From Betaproteobacteria bacterium (GTDB lineage: Bacteria; Pseudomonadota; Gammaproteobacteria; Burkholderiales; Rhodocyclaceae), in the NCBI GenBank assembly GCA_009781175.1, contig WQYQ01000005.1, positions 1 through 64,000 on the forward strand: a stretch of 64,000 nucleotides of DNA, written 5' to 3'. The notes under the pieces were generated by a model that was not told where the DNA came from, searched no databases, and worked only from the letters and a program-made list of their open reading frames with translations. The position numbers were made by a program, and so were the translations under genes. Shown one piece after another: positions 1-9,101 of the stretch; positions within the stretch are counted from its first letter, which is position 1, and each line of letters begins with the position of its first letter.

Positions 1-123
1 AAGCCAAGCCAAGCCAAGCCAAGCCAAGCCAAGCCAAGCCAAGCCAAGCAAAGCCAAGCCAAGCCAAGCCAAGCCAAGCCAAGCCAAGCCAAGCCAAGCC
101 AAGCCAAGCCAAGCCAAGCCAAG
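1..123 (+). repeat. AAGCC pentanucleotide tract
   Basis: The window opens inside a run of 24 full AAGCC units plus three further bases. One unit is AAGCA (positions 46-50). Because five is not a multiple of three, a gain or loss of one unit shifts the frame. All three frames of the tract are open and read as a cyclic KPSQA pentapeptide. The tract continues off the left edge, so the true copy number is unknown. Confidence 0.97.
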
Positions 124-3030
124 TATCGACATCGTGAAGAGGTAATCAATACCTATCTAGCGATTCTGTTGACCCGACATGGGGTCAACGCTGAAGCGGA
201 AACAATTCAACAGTCTGGTGCGGTTCGCCCAGATGTCATGTTCACGATGGGCGGTCTGCGAGTCATCGTTGAAGGCAAATTTGCCGATGTTCCCGATGCC
301 GATAGCCTAGTTTTAGGCGATGCCACCAAGCGTATTGCTGGAGGCATTTGTCATATTGCGGTTGCCCTGGTCTATCCTTTAGCGCTGCGCACAGCCTCTA
401 CCGCCTCTCTGGAAACCACATTATCTGGTTCGCGATTACTATATTTAATCGTCTCAGAAACGGGTCAAACAGAGTGGGCGGAAGCTACGCCTTCGGAAGT
501 TCTGGCATCGCTTCGTCGTGTCCATGAATCCCTTACAAAAGACGACATTGTTGCGGAGTCGGCGCGCAAACTCTCTGAGCGAATCGAGGGCATTGCCGCA
601 CTTTGGGTTGGACAGGCAGCTACCTGTGATCGGCTATCCAACTCGCTCGGCATGCCTGCCAAGAAAGGCGAAAAGTCAGATGAACGTGACGCACGCCACG
701 TGACTGCAACTAAAGTCGCATCACTTGTACTTGCAAATGCCATGATCTTTCAGGAGCAATTAGCGGCTTCAGGGGGCGACGGTCGAGTTGATTCCCTACG
801 TTCGTATGACAAAGAGCCCGATCCGATTGCTACCCTCAAGGATCATTGGCACTGGATATGGACGAGGATCAACTACGTACCGATTTTCCAGATTGGCGAG
901 TCAATCCTCGCCGAAATACCAGTTAGCCAGTCGGCTATCGCATCCATCCGCTGGCTCATGGCGGAAGCCAAAACGATCTGCGCCAACCAGTCGGCACTTC
1001 GGCATGACTTGATGGGACGGATTTATCACTGGCTGCTTCATCACGCGAAGTATCTCGGCACTTATTACACTGCAACCTCATCGGCAACGCTCCTGCTCAA
1101 GCTCACCTTTTCACAGGAATGGGCCGGTCAGGATTTTGGCGCGCCAAAGAACCTTGCCAACTTCGTCGTATCAGATTTGGCTTGTGGCACTGGGACATTG
1201 CTCATGGCATCGGCTCAGGCGCTGACAGATCAATTTATCGTGTCTCGTGTCAAAAGTGGCAGAAGTCTTGCCGAAACGGATCTGAAGAATTTGCATGAAA
1301 CTCTTATGGAGAACGTGCTTCATGGCTACGACGTGCTGCCGTCCGCAGTACATCTGACTGCGTCAACATTAGGCATGCTTGCGCCCAACGTGACTTATCG
1401 GAAAATGAATCTGTTTGTCATGCCTATGGGAGTGCAGGGGCGAACCACTCGCCTTGGGAGCTTGGACTTCATAGGGCATAGCCGCATATCGACACAATTG
1501 ACTCTGGATAACAGCCAGATGGAGGTTAAGCAAACAGGCATCGTGGCTGAACATTACGCCACCGCAGAAGTGCCAGCCCTCGATCTATGTGTCATGAATC
1601 CGCCGTTTGTTCGCTCCGTTGGCGGGAATCTCCTATTCGGCAGTCTGCCAGATGATGAACGCGCAAAACTCCAAGGCGAGCTAAAAAAGCGGGCGAAGAA
1701 TCTACCTGCGTCGATTACGGCAGGATTGGGTAGCGTATTCATGGCGATTGCGGACAAACATCTGCGTGTGGGCGGACGTATGGCGTTCATCCTGCCGGTC
1801 GCACTGGCGACCGGAGAAGCATGGGGGGCGAGCCGAAAACTGATCGCGGATGGCTATCACCTTGAAACGGTGATTGTCAGCCACGATGCCGAGCGACCCA
1901 ATTTCTCGGAAAATACCGACCTGTCCGAAATCATGTTCATTGCGCGTAAGCTCAAAAAGAACGAGGAGCCAGGCAGTACCACCTATATCAATCTTTGGTA
2001 CAACCCCCGCACGATCTACGAAGCACTGGATGTGGCTGACCGTGTGCGCGAATGTATTGCGCAAAACGACTCAAATCATGTGGCTGCTTCGGTACGTGGC
2101 ATCGACGGTCGAAAATTGGCTGAGATTATCCAACTTCCGCCCACCCAAGGTGATGCCCAATGGATCGGGATGCAATTCGCGCAAGCGCCGGCGCTGCGAA
2201 CTGCTGTGTCGCTTGGTCATAGTGAGTTGGCTGTACCCGGTCAGCCTTCTGTCAAAGTGCCGTTATGTACCCTGAGTGAGCTTGGTAGTCTTGGATACGA
2301 TCAGCGCGATATTCATGATGCATTTACCGCTTCTGAAACTGACTGGTCGCCGTATCCTGCATTCTGGAATCACGAAGCAAATAGGGTTGTGTCCTTAGAT
2401 CAAGGAGCGAACACGTATCTGTCAGCTAGAACGACTCCCGCCCCTGGGCGGAGACTCAAGGATGCTGCGCAAGTATGGAATAGCGCAGGCCGAATTCTTC
2501 TTGTCGAACGAGTAAGAACAACAACACACCGAGTATTGGCGGTGGGGTTTAACGATCTTGTTCTCGGAAATACTTGGTGGGCTTTCAAAACTGAGCTTGC
2601 ACCTGCTCACGAGAAAGCTTTACTGCTATGGCTAAACAGTACGCCATCAATATTGCTCATGCTCTCCCACCGAGTAACAACGGAGGGGGTGTGGATGAAG
2701 ATCAAGAAACCTCAATGGGCTGCAATGCCCGTGCTTGACGTGCGAAGCTTGCCAGGGGAAACCGTCTCCCAGCTTGCGAACGCCTATGAGGCATTATGCT
2801 CAAAAGAACTATCGGCACTCGCCAAGCTCGATTCTGATCCAATCAGAAGCAAAATCGACAATGCCTTATCGGCTGCGTTAGGACTGCCGGATATGAAACC
2901 TTTACGGCAATTACTCGCCCGAGAGCCGGGCCTGACGGGTAAATCACTGTCCTTGAAACCCGGGCAAACTGCGCTGTTCCAAGATGTGGATATGCAGCAA
3001 GAAGTGACAACTCAGTTACGTCTGATTTAA
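1..3030 (+). CDS. Type IIG-like restriction-modification protein (N6-adenine methyltransferase), 5'-partial, phase-variable
   Basis: The frame is open from position 1 through the AAGCC tract to the stop at 3030, so the start codon lies upstream of the window. A TTG at 169 is an in-frame alternative start, but the residues encoded before it (KYRHREEVINTYLAILL) look like genuine protein. An RPD motif near 226-234 followed by VEGK at 268-279 fits a PD-(D/E)XK nuclease core. The methyltransferase part has motif I (DLACGTG, about 1173-1193) and motif IV (NPPF, about 1597-1608), typical of N6-adenine enzymes. The C-terminal third probably holds target recognition. One polypeptide with nuclease, methylase and specificity regions suggests Type IIG. 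Slippage in the tract would give premature stops at 135 or 143. It converges on the prophage portal gene with 29 bp between them. Confidence 0.85.
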   Translation, partial: KPSQAKPSQAKPSQAKQSQAKPSQAKPSQAKPSQAKPSQAKYRHREEVINTYLAILLTRHGVNAEAETIQQSGAVRPDVMFTMGGLRVIVEGKFADVPDADSLVLGDATKRIAGGICHIAVALVYPLALRTASTASLETTLSGSRLLYLIVSETGQTEWAEATPSEVLASLRRVHESLTKDDIVAESARKLSERIEGIAALWVGQAATCDRLSNSLGMPAKKGEKSDERDARHVTATKVASLVLANAMIFQEQLAASGGDGRVDSLRSYDKEPDPIATLKDHWHWIWTRINYVPIFQIGESILAEIPVSQSAIASIRWLMAEAKTICANQSALRHDLMGRIYHWLLHHAKYLGTYYTATSSATLLLKLTFSQEWAGQDFGAPKNLANFVVSDLACGTGTLLMASAQALTDQFIVSRVKSGRSLAETDLKNLHETLMENVLHGYDVLPSAVHLTASTLGMLAPNVTYRKMNLFVMPMGVQGRTTRLGSLDFIGHSRISTQLTLDNSQMEVKQTGIVAEHYATAEVPALDLCVMNPPFVRSVGGNLLFGSLPDDERAKLQGELKKRAKNLPASITAGLGSVFMAIADKHLRVGGRMAFILPVALATGEAWGASRKLIADGYHLETVIVSHDAERPNFSENTDLSEIMFIARKLKKNEEPGSTTYINLWYNPRTIYEALDVADRVRECIAQNDSNHVAASVRGIDGRKLAEIIQLPPTQGDAQWIGMQFAQAPALRTAVSLGHSELAVPGQPSVKVPLCTLSELGSLGYDQRDIHDAFTASETDWSPYPAFWNHEANRVVSLDQGANTYLSARTTPAPGRRLKDAAQVWNSAGRILLVERVRTTTHRVLAVGFNDLVLGNTWWAFKTELAPAHEKALLLWLNSTPSILLMLSHRVTTEGVWMKIKKPQWAAMPVLDVRSLPGETVSQLANAYEALCSKELSALAKLDSDPIRSKIDNALSAALGLPDMKPLRQLLAREPGLTGKSLSLKPGQTALFQDVDMQQEVTTQLRLI

Positions 3031-3059
3031 TAATCAAAACCCGCATGTGTTTGGCATCA

Positions 3060-5747
3060 TCAGAGCTGGCGTGTGCGGCTGCTACATAATTCCGCAATGA
3101 AGTGGTCGTAGTGCTCGTGACCGCCTGCTTTTTCCAAGGTCACGATTCCAACACTCAGCTTTTCATCACCAACTTTCACGGTCGCCGAGTATTTGTGCGC
3201 TGCCACGATGTGTGGCTTGTTGGCTTTGGCGGGTTCCGATCCCTTGTATTCAGCGTGCGCCAAAAGCTGCCCCAATCCAGGCAGAATTTTCAGTTCGGGA
3301 AAATTGGCGCGAGAGAGCGCATGCTTCACCCCCTGTCGCGTTACCTTTATCGAGTGCCCGCTGTTCTCGTTCTTGAACGATTTCCCGATTAGATTTTCTT
3401 CGGCGTAACCCATTGCGGCTCTGCGCATGTCCTTTGTGGAGGCGTGCTCGCCAAGTTCGCTTCCGGACAATTCCACCGAAGCGCCACCGGCGAATCTGCC
3501 CGCTTCATCGCGCGGATGATCGTCTTCATTCCAGTCGGCCTTCGCTACCGCGTCCTTCTCGTCGTCCAGTACCGGCAGCACATCACAGCGGCAACCCGGA
3601 TGTAGCGGCGCTGCGGCCACGCCGCCCTCGAACAGCTCGTCGAGCCCTACGATGTCCCCGTCAAGCTCCTGGCATGCGTCGCAGCAGTCCGGCGCGGCCA
3701 GCCATTCTTTCTTGCTCACCAACCCCGATGCGCGCCAACCTTCCATCGCGCCGGCCGTGTCCGCGAACGCGGTTTCGGTGCGCGCGATCGTCTCGGCTCG
3801 CGCGTCGGAGAAGGCGTAGTGCTCCTGCAACGCACTGGCTAACTTATCGTTACTCCAGCCTTCGTCAAGCGCCTGAGCCACCGCGTCCTGAATCATGTCG
3901 CGCGTCGCGTCGGTGATCTGCCAGCGCGCGTCCGGGTTTGGAACCCGCTCGCCATCGACCCACTTCATGCCGACCATCTCGGCCGCGCGCGCCTCGGCGT
4001 ACTCAACCGCGCGCTCGCCGATAAGGGCTTCGGCCTCCTCCGCGGCGTCGATCTGCCGCAGCGCCGCCCCGCCGCCATCGGCCGCCACGGCGGCCAGCAT
4101 ATCCTCGTAGAGGTCCTGGATTTCGTCGGTCCACTTGCTCAGATCGAGCTGCGCCAGGATTTCCTTGGCGCGCGCGCGCCAGCTCTGCGAGGGCCGGCTG
4201 GCTTTCTCCAGGCCGGCGATGCCGCTGATTTGTTCGGCGATCTTCAGCGCCTGGGTTTGGAGAAACTTCTCAGTAGCCTTGGCGAGCGCTTTGCGCGCCT
4301 TGGCAACAAACGGCCGATCGGGATTGATCGGCCGTAGGGCTTTTTTTCGTACTTTAGCCAGCGCCTCCTTCGCGCCGACCTTGCTCTGTTCTTTGTCCTG
4401 CGGCTTCGCGTCCGGCTTCCCGCTCAGTTTTCCCTCTTCGTCCTCTCCGCCGAACCCTGGCGGCGGGGGTGGATTCAGTTCCGCCTTCTGCTCAGATGTC
4501 AGCGGTTCGCGCCCGAGGTCGGCGCGCACCTCGTCGGGGTGTAGCACCTTGCAGGTGACGTAGATCTGATTGACCTGCGCCTGCGTGAGCGGGTCTTCGG
4601 AATCCTCTTCTTTCCACGCGAAGCGCAAATCCGGCGCATTGAAGAGGTGCGGCGCGCTGATGACGGTGTTGATGAGCGCCGCAATCCAGTTTTGCACCGG
4701 CGCCAAGCCCTCTTCGCGCGCTTGCGCGGTCGCGTTGTCCGCCGTCGCGCGGTTCTGCTGCTTGATGAATGGCGTCGGGCTGATCGAGAAGGCAAAGCAC
4801 ACGATGCGCGCGAGCCATTCATCGAACTCATCCTTGAGCAAGGCTTCCTTCGTCAGCGTGACCCCCATGCCGTCCGGAACGAATTTGAGCTTGCGCTTCT
4901 GCGCGCTATCGCCTTCGAGCATCAAATCCCAATACTTCTGGAAATCCGCGATCTGCTGCGCGCTCCACTCCTTCGGCACACTCACCAGCGCATCCGGCAC
5001 CGTCCCTGCGGTGTAATACTCCAGCACATGCATCTGCCGGCGCAGCGCGAGATTGACCGTGGCGATGATCTGCTCGACCGGCGAAAAGCCATACACCTTG
5101 TGCGTGCGCACATTACGCGGCCGGTAGATTAACTCCTCGCGCGTGTAGTTGATCGCCGGCACGCCCTTGAGAATCTGCTGATAAGCCGGGTCTGGCGGCA
5201 AGGGCGTGCGGCCCGAAACGTCGAGCACGCGCTTGACCGTGGAGCCATCGACAGGCTCCAGCGAATACAGCTCGCCGCCGCGCGTGAAGCACGGATACAC
5301 AGCCGGCGCATCGATCACGAGCAGATCCTCAAGAACCATCCGCAGCCACGTATTCCAGTCATGCTCGCGGTCGGGCGTCAGGAGGAAATCCGTAATCCGC
5401 TTGCAACGATCATCCGGCTGCTTCGCATCGTCGCGCGGCACAATCTGCCACTGCATTTTCTCGACCTGATCCTTGCGCGTCTCGATCACCAGGCGCAACA
5501 CATCGCAGGCATCCGCCAGCCCGCGCATCTGCTCGAAGCTGATCGCCTCCTGTTGGCGCGGCTTCGTCCAGAGATTGAAGCCGATCGGGTAATCGAACTG
5601 CCGGCCCGCAATGCTCGCCTGCTGCGCCTTGGGCGCCATCGGCGGCAGCGGCTCTTGCGGCCCGAACCACACGTTCATTGCCGCACGGAGCCCGCCGACG
5701 GCGCGAGCGATCATTCCCGGCTCGATCGGCGTCTTGGTTGGCTGCAT
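3060..5747 (-). CDS. phage portal / MuF minor head fusion protein with C-terminal extra domain
   Basis: The 895-residue protein joins three parts. Residues 1-420 look like a phage portal protein, which forms the DNA entry ring of the capsid. A proline- and lysine-rich linker follows. Residues 480-730 look like a MuF/SPP1 gp7 minor head protein, with an ARTETAFA segment and the CDACQELDG and HPGCRCDVLP cysteine motifs. After a HPRDEAGRF linker (744-752), residues 760-890 form a separate small domain with conserved-looking His and Tyr (KHALSR, HEHYDHF). It resembles the polyvalent or nuclease-like C-terminal domains found on MuF proteins, but I cannot name the family. The gene starts 3 bp after the terminase stop. 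Portal and MuF are usually separate genes. Confidence 0.85.
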   Translation of the reverse strand: MQPTKTPIEPGMIARAVGGLRAAMNVWFGPQEPLPPMAPKAQQASIAGRQFDYPIGFNLWTKPRQQEAISFEQMRGLADACDVLRLVIETRKDQVEKMQWQIVPRDDAKQPDDRCKRITDFLLTPDREHDWNTWLRMVLEDLLVIDAPAVYPCFTRGGELYSLEPVDGSTVKRVLDVSGRTPLPPDPAYQQILKGVPAINYTREELIYRPRNVRTHKVYGFSPVEQIIATVNLALRRQMHVLEYYTAGTVPDALVSVPKEWSAQQIADFQKYWDLMLEGDSAQKRKLKFVPDGMGVTLTKEALLKDEFDEWLARIVCFAFSISPTPFIKQQNRATADNATAQAREEGLAPVQNWIAALINTVISAPHLFNAPDLRFAWKEEDSEDPLTQAQVNQIYVTCKVLHPDEVRADLGREPLTSEQKAELNPPPPPGFGGEDEEGKLSGKPDAKPQDKEQSKVGAKEALAKVRKKALRPINPDRPFVAKARKALAKATEKFLQTQALKIAEQISGIAGLEKASRPSQSWRARAKEILAQLDLSKWTDEIQDLYEDMLAAVAADGGGAALRQIDAAEEAEALIGERAVEYAEARAAEMVGMKWVDGERVPNPDARWQITDATRDMIQDAVAQALDEGWSNDKLASALQEHYAFSDARAETIARTETAFADTAGAMEGWRASGLVSKKEWLAAPDCCDACQELDGDIVGLDELFEGGVAAAPLHPGCRCDVLPVLDDEKDAVAKADWNEDDHPRDEAGRFAGGASVELSGSELGEHASTKDMRRAAMGYAEENLIGKSFKNENSGHSIKVTRQGVKHALSRANFPELKILPGLGQLLAHAEYKGSEPAKANKPHIVAAHKYSATVKVGDEKLSVGIVTLEKAGGHEHYDHFIAELCSSRTRQL

Positions 5748-5750
5748 GAA

Positions 5751-7190
5751 TTACCCCTGTGTCTGCTGCTCGGCCTGCTTCTGCATCCAGTCCAGCAGCC
5801 CGAAGTTGTTGATGTTCAGCTCGTCGAACGCGTCCGACAGCGCATCGACCTGATCGTCGTGGAGCCCGTTCGGAAAGACACGCATTTCCGCGATAAGCGC
5901 GTCATTCCACTCGCCACGCAGCATCGTCACGTTGCCGACATTGACCTGCGCGGCGAACGGCTCCGCGCGTGTGATCTTGTCGCCCGACACCGGCTTAACT
6001 GTTACGCCGAAGCCAGCAAGTAATTTCGTGAAGTGAGCCGCCTGGGATTTGCCAGCTTGGCCGGGGTCTTGCGGAATCCGCACCCGGACTCCCGACCCAT
6101 CGCGCCGCGTCGTGTTGAGCAATGCGCTTTCGACCGTCTCCGGCCCGCCGCGCAGCCGCTCCACGTCGGCAATGATCCAGCGCCCCGACGGCGTGATGCC
6201 CAGCTTGCCACCGGCCGTCCAGTCCGGGTCTTTGCCCGGACCCTCAACGCTCGCTGCGAAATCCCACCCGCGTACAAAGCGTGTGCCCACTGGCACCGCA
6301 TCGACGATCTCGATGTGCGCCGGTTTGAAGATATTGCCTTCAGGCGGCGCTGGTCTTTGCTGATACTGCCCTGCGAACGTGTAGGGCGCCGCCTGCTGCA
6401 TAACACGCAGCCGCTCAATGCCGTGCTTTTCCGGCCATAGCGCCGCGCCATCATCCTGAATCGCCGGCAGACAGACATGCTCCCACGTCTCGCCGTTGCC
6501 GCCCGCCAATAGCCAGCCCGCCAGATCGGCCTCGTGCAAGCGCTGCATAATCAGAATGATTGGCGTGCGCTCCGGGGCATTCTTGCGGCTCTCCAGCGTG
6601 TTCTGGAACCACTCGATCACCCCACTCCGGATCGTATCGCTGCGCGCCTCGTCGGCCTTATGCGGATCGTCGATGATGATCGCTCCGCCGAACCCCTCGC
6701 GATGCTTCCCCGCGCCGTAGCCCGTAATCGTGCCGCCCGAACCCGTCGCATAAACAATGCCGTCAGACGTGGTTCGCCATTCGTGCTTCGCGGCGCTGTC
6801 CGACCTTAGTTCGACGCCTTTGAACAGCTCGCGGTACTCGGCATGCTGCACGATCTCGCGAATCTGCCAGGAGTTGTTTCCTGCAAGCTGCGCCGCATAA
6901 CTCGTGATGATGAATTCACTGTCAGCCGCCTGCCCCAAAGACCACGCGACGAAGTTATTGACCAGCTCTGTTTTCGAATACCGCGGCGGGATATTGATAA
7001 TCAGCCGCGTGCATTCGCCGCGATACACGCGCATCAGCGCATTGCAGACAATCGCGTGATGCCGCGCTTCCTTCCAATCAAATCCCCTGCGCTTGAAGAA
7101 CATCCAGCGCGCAAAGGCGTACAGATCGGCGCGTGCTTTTCTGCGTTCCCGCTCAAGAAGCAGCGCTAACGTTTCACGGTTTAATCCCAT
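5751..7190 (-). CDS. terL: phage terminase large subunit
   Basis: This protein is the packaging motor ATPase and headful or cos nuclease. The 479 residues include a Walker A-like PPRYSKTE (about 68-75), a Walker B AIIIDDPHK (about 168-176) and the RNase H-like nuclease motifs RGWDFAAS and GLHDDQVDAL near the C-terminus. Length and motif order fit TerL. The start overlaps the small subunit gene by 17 bp, and the portal gene follows at once, the standard packaging order. Confidence 0.94.
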   Translation of the reverse strand: MGLNRETLALLLERERRKARADLYAFARWMFFKRRGFDWKEARHHAIVCNALMRVYRGECTRLIINIPPRYSKTELVNNFVAWSLGQAADSEFIITSYAAQLAGNNSWQIREIVQHAEYRELFKGVELRSDSAAKHEWRTTSDGIVYATGSGGTITGYGAGKHREGFGGAIIIDDPHKADEARSDTIRSGVIEWFQNTLESRKNAPERTPIILIMQRLHEADLAGWLLAGGNGETWEHVCLPAIQDDGAALWPEKHGIERLRVMQQAAPYTFAGQYQQRPAPPEGNIFKPAHIEIVDAVPVGTRFVRGWDFAASVEGPGKDPDWTAGGKLGITPSGRWIIADVERLRGGPETVESALLNTTRRDGSGVRVRIPQDPGQAGKSQAAHFTKLLAGFGVTVKPVSGDKITRAEPFAAQVNVGNVTMLRGEWNDALIAEMRVFPNGLHDDQVDALSDAFDELNINNFGLLDWMQKQAEQQTQG

Positions 7191-7485
7191 GCTTCGCGAG
7201 TTCCGTGGCCAGCTCCTCGTCTGTCAAATCGCGATAGGGCTGAGTCACGATCGGCCCGCCGTCCTCGCCGGTCAGCTCAACGGCCTGTTTCGATTTCCCA
7301 TATCCACGATCGAGAAGTTCCTTTGCGGCCGCCACCTGGGTGGCCTCGCTTTCAGCCGACGTCATCAGCTTGGCCAGTCGCTCGATCGCCTGCTTGCCGT
7401 ACCGCTGCGCCAACGCCTTGACATCTGCCGTCGTTTTGTTTGGGGTGCCCTTCGTTCGGCCACCATACTTTTTACCGACAGGCAT
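7174..7485 (-). CDS. phage terminase small subunit-like protein
   Basis: The 103-residue protein begins with a basic GGRTKGTPNKTT segment common in small phage DNA-packaging proteins, followed by a helical region. Its position directly before and overlapping the large terminase gene supports a small-subunit role in recognising phage DNA. The assignment rests mainly on context and the N-terminal motif. Confidence 0.65.
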   Translation of the reverse strand: MPVGKKYGGRTKGTPNKTTADVKALAQRYGKQAIERLAKLMTSAESEATQVAAAKELLDRGYGKSKQAVELTGEDGGPIVTQPYRDLTDEELATELAKHGIKP

Positions 7486-7509
7486 TTAACTACTCCGAAC
7501 TAAAGTAGA

Positions 7510-7815
7510 TCAGGGTTTTTCCCGCACCGGCAGCACGGCCGATGCGACTAGTGCGTCGCCAGCTTCGGTTATCGCCAAGCATCGCAACCCATAATCCGTG
7601 CCTGCAATACCGCCCTGCACCCGCTGCAACACAGACGCGCCCAGCACTTGCGGCACGCCCGACAGAACAGCCATCGGGGCCGGGTCAGCATCATCGGGAC
7701 CTGAATACTCAATGCTCGCCACGACCAAGGGGCTCGACACGCTCGCCGCCTCGGCCGAGAAGTCGAACTCGATAACCACCGATTCTTCTGGGTCTTTGAT
7801 TGGCAAGCGATTCAT
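7510..7815 (-). CDS. phage structural protein, unknown
   Basis: The predicted 101-residue product (from MNRLPIKDPE) looks like a small beta-rich virion protein. Its ATG overlaps the stop of the upstream fibre gene in an ATGA junction, so the two are probably translationally coupled. An upstream ATG at 7830 would add five residues. No specific family recognised. Confidence 0.7.
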   Translation of the reverse strand: MNRLPIKDPEESVVIEFDFSAEAASVSSPLVVASIEYSGPDDADPAPMAVLSGVPQVLGASVLQRVQGGIAGTDYGLRCLAITEAGDALVASAVLPVREKP

Positions 7816-9101
7816 TTGCGCACCTTCCATTTACGCTTGTGGAGCGTCACAACCCACTTGCGCGCCTGAAATCCGACGCGATACCCCGCGCTCGCCACAA
7901 GCTCGCCGCCCACGAAAATATTCGAGTCTCCCGTCATGACTCCACCGCCTGCGTCCGCATCGAGCCTGTTTCCTGCAACGGATGCACCACCGCTCTCAAG
8001 CGCCGCGAAGCCATACAGTTGCCCGCCGCCCGTCTCCGTATCGAGCCGGTTGTCCGTAGCCAACGCCCCGCCGCCGCCGAGCATTGCGCCGCCGTGCATT
8101 TCCCCACCACCACTGCTTGCGTCGAGTCGATCCTCGGAAGCTGTTGCGCCCCCGCCTGCAAGTTGCCCGCCACTGGATAGCTGGCCCCCGCCCGCCGCGA
8201 TAGAGTTGTCGGCAACATTCGCCCCGCCGCCTGTGAGCGTGGAGGCGCTTTGGAGTTCGCCTCCGCCCGCGTCGACATCAACATGGTTGCCCTCTACGAA
8301 TGCGCTGCCGCCGGTAATCGCCGCAGTGTTGGATAGCGGCCCGCCGCCTGCGTCCGCGTCGAGCCAATTACCGGCCGTAGCACCCCCGCCTCCGGCAATG
8401 ACCGATCCGCCGGAAACCGGCCCACCGCCCCCCTCCGCGTCAAGGCGGTTGTCGGAAGCGACTGCGCCTCCGCCAACTAGTTTTGCCTCGCTCGAAAGTT
8501 CCCCGCCGCCCCCCGTCGCATTTTGATGGTTGTCTAAAACGGACGCCCCGCCTCCGGCAAGCAGGGTGGCGTTAAGCAGCTGCCCGCCTCCGGCGCTCGC
8601 ATCGAGCTTGTTGTCTGCAACCGATGCACTGCCGCCGGTAAGCTGCGCCGTGCCGAGTAGTGTTCCACCCCCGGCGCTTGCATCGAGCCTGTTTCCTGCA
8701 ACGGATGCCCCGCCGCCTGCGAACGTTGCGGAGCCTTCTATCTCTCCCCCGCCGGATGTCGCATCCCTGCTGCCGACGTTCCACTGCGCTGAATCGCTCT
8801 CGACCACCGTCGCACCGTCGGCTTCGACCGTGTAGTCGAGCACGTAGGTGCCGTCTGCCGCGTCCGTGAAGTCGAACGATCCGTCCTCATAGATAAAGAG
8901 GTACGGGACCGCAGACCCGCCAAGAATTCGCAAACGCAGTTGTTTCCCCGCGTTCGACGGGAGCAGCGCATCGTCGTAAAGAAGCCCGGCGCCGTTGTCA
9001 CCCGTCTCCGTGGTTGCGGCAATAACTTCGGCCAGAATCCCGACGCAAGGGGTTCCTAAAATGCGCTGTCCGTCGAACGACAGGTTTAAGCTGCGCAGCA
9101 T
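7812..9101 (-). CDS. glycine-rich repeat virion (fibre) protein
   Basis: The 429-residue product has a 116-residue N-terminal part, then about ten tandem 27-residue units of the form GGGxLxxxAxLxGGGASVxxNRLDAxA, and a basic C-terminal tail (KWVVTLHKRKWKVRK). The regular Gly triplets and alternating hydrophobics suggest a stacked beta-helical or collagen-like shaft, as in phage fibres. The flanking genes also look like virion surface proteins. Function is inferred from repeat form and context. Confidence 0.75.
   Translation of the reverse strand: MLRSLNLSFDGQRILGTPCVGILAEVIAATTETGDNGAGLLYDDALLPSNAGKQLRLRILGGSAVPYLFIYEDGSFDFTDAADGTYVLDYTVEADGATVVESDSAQWNVGSRDATSGGGEIEGSATFAGGGASVAGNRLDASAGGGTLLGTAQLTGGSASVADNKLDASAGGGQLLNATLLAGGGASVLDNHQNATGGGGELSSEAKLVGGGAVASDNRLDAEGGGGPVSGGSVIAGGGGATAGNWLDADAGGGPLSNTAAITGGSAFVEGNHVDVDAGGGELQSASTLTGGGANVADNSIAAGGGQLSSGGQLAGGGATASEDRLDASSGGGEMHGGAMLGGGGALATDNRLDTETGGGQLYGFAALESGGASVAGNRLDADAGGGVMTGDSNIFVGGELVASAGYRVGFQARKWVVTLHKRKWKVRK
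7950..8753 (-). repeat. about ten 81-bp coding repeats
   Basis: The units encode 27-residue glycine-rich repeats; the seventh unit is two residues shorter. Nucleotide similarity between units is visible in recurring tokens such as GCCCGCCG and GCGTCGAGC. An eleventh, degenerate unit follows. Confidence 0.85.

Noticed and set aside
1-123. CRISPR array at the window start
   Set aside because: The five-base unit repeats without spacers, so it is a simple sequence tract, not a CRISPR.
3413-5132. Plus-strand frames opposite the portal-MuF gene
   Set aside because: They are shadows of a high-GC gene, with Arg/Ser/Ala-rich translations and no motifs.
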